Positions 1-8,903 of a stretch of DNA of 64,000 nt are shown piece after piece. Positions within the stretch are counted from its first letter, which is position 1. The number at the start of each line of letters is the position of its first letter. The notes beneath the pieces are model-generated. The model ran no database searches. It worked only from the letters and a program-made list of their open reading frames with translations, and was not told the origin of the DNA. The stretch is taken from positions 186,001-250,000 of the forward strand of contig NJPS01000045.1 in assembly GCA_002946415.1 (NCBI GenBank), written 5' to 3'. This stretch comes from Rutstroemia sp. NJR-2017a BVV2 (taxonomy: Eukaryota > Ascomycota > Leotiomycetes > Helotiales > Rutstroemiaceae). A program made the translations under genes and the position numbers.

Positions 1-1
1 A

Positions 2-2038
2 GGAACGCCTCTATCACTCCCTACTTCTACTGATGGAATGCATACCAACACTATGATGGATATGTCTGCCTTCGGCCAACACATACCGCCTCACTTCCAC
101 AACTTTAACCCATTTGCACACTCTCATCAACAGCAGCAGCTTCACCAACAGTCACAACAAACTTCTTTTGCCCCGTCATCATTTGTACACCAAGATACAG
201 GATACGAGACAATGGACCATGATGGATCTCCTATGGACGATGAGGAGGGCCCGCTTGGATCTATAGAGCAAACGATGCACCAATCACCAATGGCAGGCTT
301 TCCCCCGATTTCATATGACATGAACATGTCTACTACATTGCCTGCGTCGGCTGAAAAGTTCCGCTTTCATGTTACACTCAATGCACCAACTGCCATGATT
401 AAACATGCGGATGAAATTCCTGTTACATATCTCAACAAAGGGCAGGCTTACTCTGTGTCCGTTGTGGACACGGGACTTACTCAACCTCTACGCCCAGGAA
501 CCAGATACAGGACTTTCGTTCGTATATCGTTCGAAGATGAACAGCAAAGACAAAGACCAGCTGCCTGCTGGCAATTATGGAAGGAGGGACGGGGCACCAA
601 TGAAGCACATCAACGTGGTGGAAAGCTCCAGGCAGTTGAATACGTTGAAGCAAGCCAGCCTGCTGATAGTGATGACAAGCGCACTCGCGTTGAGCTGGAT
701 ACTGCTTCCTTTGATGGCTTTTCCGTGATCTGGACACCAGGCGTTAACGGACTACCTGAATGCAATCTGGCGGTGCGCTTCAACTTCCTCTCTACTGATT
801 TCAGTCACTCCAAGGGCGTGAAAGGTATACCGGTACGATTCTGCGCTAAAACTGAGATCATACCGTCCGGTTCCCCTCCATCCGGTGCCGAGTTTTCTGA
901 GGTGGCTTACTGTAAGGTGAAGCTCTTCAGAGACCATGGCGCAGAGCGAAAATTGTCAAACGATGTCGCTCACGTCAAGAAAACTATCGACAAACTAAAG
1001 CAACAAATCAATCAAGCTGAAACTGGCATGAAAGACTTCGGAAAGCGCAAAAGGACCGGCTCTTCGAAAGTCGACCCTGCCCTACAACGACCTGGAAAGG
1101 TTCAGAAGCATAAACGAACATGGTCTATGTCCTCTGCATCTTCTGCCGGTGGACGAGCACCAATAGAGGAGGATCTGCACTTCAAGCTTCAGACTATGCA
1201 AGACATGTTCACTAGCACACGGCCAGTTAGCATACTTTATCTGCGGGGCTCAGAGCAAGACGACCCCGATCTACATCCAGTAGCTCTAGCCGGAGAACCC
1301 CTCGACTTGACCAAGGTGGATTCTCGGGATAATGCATTATGGCAAGCGAGAAGCAGCGCCCATAGCTCAACCACCGGCACAACATCATCTATCATTTCCC
1401 CCTCACCAAGTTCGGCATCACTTCATTCTCAGGTCGGGGTATCGGCATCTAATGCAACGGCACCCTGGAGCGATTTCCATTCTCTACCTTCGGCAGACCT
1501 TCACACTTCGAATCCCCAACACCTGGCAAGTCCACCTGACCAGCTCACTAAAGTTCCGAAAACGGATGATACTGGTAGTTTAAGTGGCTGGATCGAGGCA
1601 CTTGGCGTAGATCCTTCTTACAATCCACCAATCATTGAACGTCCCATCAAGCCGGTTGCTTGCTTCTACATCCTCCGTCGCGATCCAGCACAACCCACTA
1701 AGCATGAATACTATCGGGCGGTATACCTGGCGGAACGAACTCTCAAGAGTTTAACCAATAGTATCGCTACGAAGTGGAACATCGAGCCTACCAAAGTCCT
1801 GCGTACAATACGTGTACTTGAACGCGGCCTCCAGGTTGAACTGGACGATGATGTTGTCCGAGAACTCACTGAAGGTCAAGATTTCATCTTGGAAGTTGTT
1901 GAAGTTAAGAATCAGCAGCCACCACCCGTCAAACGCGAGTGGGAGATGTCAATTGATGTCGCTGTAGACAGCGATACTACTGGCGCCACCCAAAACGTTG
2001 TCCATAGCGAAGGATATGAATTCAGGCTAATCTTCTAA
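2..2038 (+). CDS. CP2/Grainyhead-family transcription factor, 5' partial
   Basis: DNA-binding regulator of the CP2 (LSF/Grainyhead) family, expected to act in the nucleus. The first ATG in frame is at 38 (666 residues from there), but the frame stays open to base 2, so the true start or an upstream exon probably lies outside the window. Numbered from the ATG at 38: residues 1-60 are His/Gln-rich; the CP2 DNA-binding region spans roughly 105-330, opening with FRFHVTLNAPTA and including WTPGVNGLPECNLAVRFNF; a basic patch (KRKRTG) follows near 335; a Ser-rich linker covers about 430-520; and a folded C-terminal part (about 545-630, starting ACFYILRRD) matches the ubiquitin-like oligomerisation region of this family. 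No intron is visible. The family assignment is firm. Which target genes it controls cannot be read from the sequence. Confidence 0.85.
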   Translation, partial: GTPLSLPTSTDGMHTNTMMDMSAFGQHIPPHFHNFNPFAHSHQQQQLHQQSQQTSFAPSSFVHQDTGYETMDHDGSPMDDEEGPLGSIEQTMHQSPMAGFPPISYDMNMSTTLPASAEKFRFHVTLNAPTAMIKHADEIPVTYLNKGQAYSVSVVDTGLTQPLRPGTRYRTFVRISFEDEQQRQRPAACWQLWKEGRGTNEAHQRGGKLQAVEYVEASQPADSDDKRTRVELDTASFDGFSVIWTPGVNGLPECNLAVRFNFLSTDFSHSKGVKGIPVRFCAKTEIIPSGSPPSGAEFSEVAYCKVKLFRDHGAERKLSNDVAHVKKTIDKLKQQINQAETGMKDFGKRKRTGSSKVDPALQRPGKVQKHKRTWSMSSASSAGGRAPIEEDLHFKLQTMQDMFTSTRPVSILYLRGSEQDDPDLHPVALAGEPLDLTKVDSRDNALWQARSSAHSSTTGTTSSIISPSPSSASLHSQVGVSASNATAPWSDFHSLPSADLHTSNPQHLASPPDQLTKVPKTDDTGSLSGWIEALGVDPSYNPPIIERPIKPVACFYILRRDPAQPTKHEYYRAVYLAERTLKSLTNSIATKWNIEPTKVLRTIRVLERGLQVELDDDVVRELTEGQDFILEVVEVKNQQPPPVKREWEMSIDVAVDSDTTGATQNVVHSEGYEFRLIF

Positions 2039-5000
2039 TAACTAACTTAATTTATTTCATTGTTTGTTTTATTATACCCATAGGCCCGGAGATGGTCATG
2101 TAATTGTTTGGAATCTATTGCTGGTCTAGGATTGGTAAGAGATTGGGGTGGCAGGGCGTCAGTGTCGTTTTTTCTAAGATACCAAATTCCTCTCATGGGA
2201 ATGTCTTTCTCGATAGCACAAGCATTTGAACCGTTCATCTATTGGAAGGAGGGAAACTTTTTTTTTACTTTATTTACAGAAAGTGTGGAGACTGCTTTTG
2301 GGTCTGTTCTCGAACATATGGGAGGAAGGCCAAAACGGGTCCAGGGGGGAAATTTGGAAGGGGGGCCATGTTTTTGCCTTTTTTTATGTCTGCGGAATAT
2401 ACGAACCGCGTTCCTTTCTTTCATGGCTTCGAATAAAAGGCCCACGAACACAATTTTTCGATGCAAATTAAATTTGTACATGTTATCATGACGAGGACGA
2501 AACCTTTTTTTACTTCTTCTTCTTCTTTTCTTCTGTCTTCCTGATCACCCTGGGGATCTCTTTCAGACTGGTACAGAGAAGGGCCACGACGGCAATGGGT
2601 GGCATCGGCGTAGTTTGGGAACAAGCAACAAATATTTTTGTTGCATCATATAGCATCACACACACACACAATACCAAATCTTCCATCCTCTATCTTACTA
2701 CCTTTCCTGTCCCCATAACAAACAATATGTATGCAAGGGAAGTGAAGCCGAGAAGATAAAATAAGTGCCAAAGCTCTTGGTGTTGACAAATTAAACAAAG
2801 GCTCGAAAACTCAAAATATTGGAACTAGGCAAAGCACACCCCCGAGCCGGAGATTGCAGAGAGAGCGTAGGTGAAAAGCTTATCTGCTATGCCGATGAGG
2901 TTCTAACTCCTTTTTGAGATCTAGTTAATCAGTAATCATTAAACTTCAGCTTGGTAGCTCGTACCAGCCACAGGTTGGTTAACTTTGGGATTAGGGTTGG
3001 GGTCGGTTGGAGGGAGTTAGGGGGTGGGATGAAAGTCAAAAAATAATCATTCCATCAATCTCAAAGGGAAAGGCTATGAGATACGATAGCGTGACTTAAC
3101 CTAGGGAGGGGTTACCTTACCTTTTCCCAGTCCGTCTTTTTTGCTTTCCGTCGTCCACGTTCGTAGATCGACACGGCGAGAACCGCTGGGATGGTGGATG
3201 CAACGGATGGGATGGGTTGTGCTGAGCCACAATGATCGACATACACAACCACGAAAACTATCTAAGAGCCCACGAATGCGATATGTCGTTCCTGGGGGGT
3301 GATTGGTTGCGTGCGGAAAAGGCACGGAGATGATGAATTTAAATTGCACTCGCCACAGTGAGATGGAACTAGAGGGGTGAGGGGGGGCAAGCCACGATTT
3401 GGTGTACGGTACGGTATGAGGAGGGGAGGTGAGGATGGATGAATGGTATGGTATGTGAAAATCACGCATATGCATGCACGCATGCACGCACGGAAATTTT
3501 CTACAGTACTTACCCGCAAGGAAGCTTACTGTATTGTGTTGTACTGTATGGCTGGTGAGTGAGAATTCCCGTCTAGAGTCGAGAAAGGAAAGGGAAGGGA
3601 AGGGGAGAAAAGGAGAGGTGGTCTAGACTCGAAAGCGTAGCTTGAGTTATTTAGCACGGTGTGCCTTTTTTTAAATCAAACAAACGCAACCCAGCGCAAA
3701 ATAGAGGAGCCTTCCGCACCCCTAGCTCTGGTCTGGTGCTGGTGAAGGGGGGATTCGTCAGCCCTTACTAACTTTGAGCAGAGAGAGGGTGCTCGTCTCG
3801 GTGGTTACTCCCTTTCCAATTGTGAGTGAGTGAGAGAATTGGATGAGCTAAAGCTCCTCACTAGCCACTCCTGCTGCTTTTACTCCTCTCATCTACGGCG
3901 ACTTATTACGTAGATACAATCCAGCCGCGCAAGCCTCACGTTAAACAGAGGGAGCAGATAGGGCAAGCCTCATCTCGAGGGCGTGCATAAGTTTCCTGCA
4001 GCTAGCTATGTGTCACATACTGCTGTACAGTAAGTACAGTATCACATGCTATGCATTCACAGTTACCGCTTGCATTGCAGCAAAGCAGAGGATGGTCAGT
4101 AGGAGGGAATAGAGTTTTTGGGGCCTGGGGTAGGGGATCCACGTGCTTGGGCGTTTGTTTCATGGAGATGGATTTGCAGATGGAGATGTGGCGGTGAAAA
4201 GGTGCTATATTCTTTTCGTATAGGAAAGAAAAAAGAACCATAATGTTATGGTTGAGCAAAGAAGGGGAGCGCAAATCTTCACCCCTCTTCTCCCATGTCG
4301 TCACGATCAGCCGGGGAATTACCGCATCAGAACAAAAGACGCATCATCAAGCCACACTTCCTACAGTACAAAGGAATAATAAGCCACAGAAAAGAGATGA
4401 CGCGCCACACTGTGGCAGAGGCATATAAGTGGTTCGTTGATCGTGGTGCAATGATGAAATGGGTGGACGGATAGGGGTAGGATCGGCAATAGTTTTTTAT
4501 AGTTTTGGCGAGGGGGAGTCACTTGATCGGGAGGGTTGCTGGCAGGTGAAATAACAACACATTATACATGAGAATGATGATGATGATGATGGTGAAAAGT
4601 TAAATGAAATACAAATACTTTAATAAGTGAACCTAATGGGGAATTAAATGGAAAGAAAGAAATAGGCTGGAATATCAAATAAAAGCTTTTGGACTATGAT
4701 ATATGTAGGTTGTAACAGCAACTACGTTTGCACCTGTCTGCCTCCTCTCCCCATAGGTAGCCTTACGCAAATCAAGTCCACGGAATTGCAGCCTCAATCA
4801 ATGACTGCCACACACACACGCTTCCCGTAGTATTAATGAGGGGTAATAAGTTTCACCATAACTCATGGATTGGAAGTGGCTGGACCGAAAGGGCAACATG
4901 CAGTTTTCAGCTAGACAGGGTCCTCGTACCTCACCATACGATACTGTAATATGTTCTAGTTCTAGAACCCGCTGAGCACATATGAATTGCATATCATACC

Positions 5001-5998
5001 ATGGTTCATCACGTGCGTGTCTGCATGCGTGACTGGACTGGAATGCATCGATTCTGTCCAGTTGCATGCTGCTTTCCCCTTTCCTCCCCTCTCCTCCTAT
5101 CTGCTCATCTCCTCGCCCTGACTCTCGACCTCGACTTCGAGCTCAAGCTCCAGAGAGAAAAGCAACCGCCCCAGCCAGCCTCGGAATTCGAGACCATGCT
5201 TCCCGGTTGTACAGTAAATCACACCACCACACCACACCACTCCACACACAGCAGACTAGACCACACCCCACCAATGCTAAGCTATACTAGCCGACGATAG
5301 CGAGTTTCCCAGAATGAACTACATTACCTATTTCCCCAGCAACCTAAGTTTAGTTAACCACTCGAGTGAAACGTAGCCACTTAGCTAGCAGCCACCCCTC
5401 CGCTCACTAGAGCTTCCATCTCCTTAAACTCAAATCACCTCATTACACCTCATCTCATTCTCATTCTATCCTATCCAATCCAGTCCTTCGCGTTCAATAT
5501 AATCATACACCGACCGTCAAGCGCTCCTTCAAACACCAGTCAATACCCGCAAACCCCGCAAACGGACTTTCATTTGCTGGGTTAAGTAGCGTAAAGCAGA
5601 GTTAAGATCCAACCGCAACTCAAAAATACAACTATCCTCATTCAGCACTTCTGTATCTGAGCCATTCATTCAATCATCATTTCTTTAATCACATATTCCA
5701 TTCATATGTGGCTGGGAACACCAGCATTCAAGTCAAAAACTCTATTTATATATATATACTGTATTTCCAAAATCTTGCAACCAAGTACGCCTTCATTCAG
5801 TTCCGTTAATGTTAGTTGTAATCAAAAACACGAGACCCTCTACACCGACCCGATCCAATCCCGTACTCCATTCATGCCATGCTTCGCTAAAATCCCGACG
5901 AGAATGAATGATCCAATGTGACGAACATCAAACGCCCACAGTGCCGCGCATACAATACCGTGAACAGTGACACGACAAATAATAACAATGCCACTCAC
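2039..5998. other. 4-kb gene-free tract between two convergent genes
   Basis: The CP2 gene ends into this tract from the left and the kinesin gene ends into it from the right, so neither needs a promoter here. I find no ORF with recognisable protein features. It holds a short CA repeat near 2655-2670, GAT trinucleotide repeats near 4575-4590, and nine copies of TACAGTA/TACTGTA between 3502 and 5763 (starts 3502, 3527, 3542, 4026, 4035, 4362, 4942, 5210, 5757). From about 5070 to 5700 the plus strand is pyrimidine-rich, then CA-rich, as in fungal promoters and 5' leaders. That suggests an unannotated plus-strand transcript, possibly non-coding and antisense to the kinesin 3' end. This last point is inference. 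Confidence 0.6.
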
Positions 5999-8299
5999 TC
6001 AAACAAGAAGCCCAATTCCCTCATAAGCCCTCTCTACAGTCCTGGTACCTAGCCCCGGCACCGCCCTCAGCTGTCCCAGAGTCTTGATCAGACCTCCATC
6101 ATCATTTTGCAATTCCAAAAACTCCACCACATCACGAGCCTTCTTGGCTCCGACTCCACAGAGACCCTTGATAAGCGCCACATCGCGTGAGTTGACGATA
6201 TCTAGTAGATGTTTGGTGCGGGGTGTTTGCGGAGCTTCGTCTGTGAAGACTTGGAGTTTTGTTGTTGACTTGCTGGATTTAGATTTCTTGGGTTTGCTGC
6301 TGGTGCTGGGGAGAGGGAGGAAGTCCTCGTCGTCTTCTTCGAGGGCTTCTTCAGGGGCGACGAATGATGCGTCTTCGTCGTGGGATGCGGCACCTTTTCT
6401 GGATGTAGGGCGCGGTTCCTCTTCTTCCTGGAATGAACTGGCTGGGGTGGGGAGCTGTTGGAATGGAGCAGTGAGTTTGCGTGTTTCAGGAGCAGCTGAT
6501 GACTTGAGTCCTGAGTTTGCGTTCATTGCCTGTATCTTTGCTTTGAGATTCTCAATCTTTTTAAGTAGTTTCTGTTGGCCAGGGAAGAAAGGCAATGCCA
6601 TTCTATGATTTGTTAACAATATACCAGTGTAAATGGTGATCGAGAAGGCACTTACTCATACATCTTTAGAGCGCTACTGTCTTCACCGCGCTCTTTATGT
6701 TGTCTAGCCATGAGCAAGAATCTAAGGCCATCGGCACGTGCATCTTCCGCAGCGCCCTCCTCAACCTTCTTCTCTAAAGCTTCCAGTCTTCTCTGCACTG
6801 CTTCACTGATTTCAACGGGTGCTGAGTGTGATGGCTGTTCTAGGGCTTGACTGGCCAACATTTCAGAGACTTTACGCTCAACCATCTCCTCGATCTTAGC
6901 AGCGGAAATGTCAGATGCAGGAGGCCTGGTACCAAGAGGCGCAGGCCGAGCAAGCTTTGTTGGTCGGGAGCCCATTGCTGCATCTGATGGTCTCTTGTTG
7001 TTCGAGTTGGACCTTCGAAGCGCATTGTTTGCTGGTCTGGTTGTGGTTGGTTTGCTTTTATCAGTATACACAGAGAATGCCTTTGGGGGTTTATCAGCCT
7101 TCTGGGCCGGGTTCGCAACAGTGTTGTGGGAATTCGTAATCGGCCGTAATGGCTGTCGTTGCATGCTAGATCCGCTAACCGATGCGGTCTTTCGGGGAGG
7201 TTGAGTGAACACCACTTCATTTTCAATCTCCCTAACCTCGATACGTTTCGCCCGCGAACTTACGTTCAAAGAGGATAGAGTATCGAGGTGGTAAGACCGC
7301 AAAGGTGCGAGATTCAGAACCATGATCGTGATGCCATTGTTTTGACCCAGGCTGAGGATTCTCGTCATCTTCGATTCTCGATACGGAATCCTCTTATCGC
7401 CTCTGCCGATAGCATCGATACATTGACTCAGTACGAACAAACTTTTGTTAATGCTCGCAGATTCGATCATCCTCTCCTTCCCGTTGTCAGTCCTTCGATT
7501 GTCCTCAGAGCCAGCCAAGTCGATTGCGGACGCGGTGCTAATCAAAGTCCCATCTCCAGTAACCTGAGCAACCTTAACCATTAGTATGGCATGACTACGA
7601 CTACTCTGCGCGTTGAGTTTTGTTCCTGCAGTGCTACGATTGTTGTTCGCCTCAATGTATAGCTTCTCGAATTCCTTCAAGTCATCGCAAGCTCGTTCCG
7701 ACAATCCAACCACAATTGTCTTCCCATCCTTCTCCCTAAGTGGTAAACCGGCAAGTGATCGCTTCTCCGGAGGCTCGAACAGATCGAAGACTTTGTCGTT
7801 GTATATCTCATAGTAGGCCAACGTAACAGAAACTGAGGTTTCACCGCCAGAATCCTTTGCAACCTTTCTCCCGCGTCGATATATGCCGCTCAGCAATCTA
7901 GGAATAATGCCTCGATCCGCCAATTTCGTTCCACCACGCATGGTGTGTGTTTTCCCCGTTCCCGTAACTCCATAGGCGAACAAAGTTACATCGAGACCTT
8001 GAAATAGAGACTTCAGCGTGGGCGCAACCTCGTTCGTGAACAACTCCTCCTGTGTTGTTTCCATATCGTAGACGCCATTGAATGTAAAGCTAAATTCTTC
8101 CGTCTCGTTCTTAGGATTCGGTATTCGTACAACATTTAAGGTTTTGCTGTCTTGACCTTTCTCCGCGCGCACGATAGTATCTTTGTCCAATTCCTTGGGT
8201 AGAAGAGGGCGAATTCTTGCGACAACTTATGGTAAGATGAGCTTGGGCTTCCTGTGCATTTTTGTGAATGGGAATATAATACTGACCTCGAACAGACAT
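5999..8299 (-). CDS. Kinesin-10-like motor with C-terminal helix-hairpin-helix
   Basis: Microtubule motor of the KIF22/kinesin-10 type, expected to work on chromosomes or the spindle. Three coding exons on the minus strand: 8287-8299, 6656-8225 and 5999-6602, giving 728 residues. Introns are 61 nt (donor GTCAGT) and 53 nt (donor GTAAGT). The 13-nt first exon encodes MSVR and is needed to complete the canonical start VVARIRPLLPKE. Motor landmarks: P-loop GVTGTGKT at about 90-97, switch I SSRSH at 212-216, switch II DLAGSE at 240-245. A Ser/Pro/Arg-rich linker follows. Near the second intron lies a conserved stretch (LKMYEMALPFFPGQQK), and the last 65 residues look like a helix-hairpin-helix DNA-binding module (IKGLCGVGAKKA, VPGLGTRTV), as in KIF22. 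Phase is kept across all joins. The subfamily call rests on the C-terminal module. Confidence 0.9.
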
Positions 8300-8903
8300 G
8301 TTTACGGTCAAGGATACCAGGTAAGGTAACCAGGAAAAGGACCAAGGAACAAATTTGATGATTAGATGGCAGGCACGCAAAAAGCAAAACCAAATCCAAA
8401 AAAAATAGAAATCCTTACCAGCTCCGTCGAGGAGTCTTTATTATGCAATTGCTGGAGTCTTGAGTTGTTTGACCGTAAAAATGGAGCTGTATCCGCCAGG
8501 AAGTGCTTTTGCGTCAAATATTGCTGTTGCCAGAGCAACCTGCATGTCACGTGGATTGATACTCTCAATGAACATATCTATCCTGGGCAGAAAAAAAGGC
8601 CAATTTGGGAAAGTATGCTGCAGCTGATAACTCTTGTCAAACGACTATCCTAAAGATCGTAAGGTTTTCATGGACTAGATGGCTTTTGGGTATTGTTGTC
8701 GGCCTGTCATTTGCGCACCGGTGAGCATAATGCCCTAGAATCTGCCCCTGTGTTATGCTCAAGGGATTTCTTGTAAAAAGTCACATTTCGATATCTAAGG
8801 TTTCAAGTGAAATTTGAAGTGATGACGCCTACCTCCTAAACTTTCCTGCCCCTGCCCTCGGAGATAATTCATCGGGTGGGTAAATTTATCACCATGCATA
8901 TTA
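8300..8903. other. Kinesin upstream region / helicase 3' flank
   Basis: 604 bases between the start of the kinesin gene and the stop of the helicase gene, both on the minus strand. It should contain the kinesin promoter and 5' leader plus the helicase 3' UTR. Short ORFs on both strands have no recognisable features. I see no further gene. Confidence 0.5.

Noticed and set aside
3101..3519. Two overlapping minus-strand frames in the convergent tract
   Set aside because: Ser/Pro/His-rich translations of a purine/pyrimidine-skewed region; no domain features.
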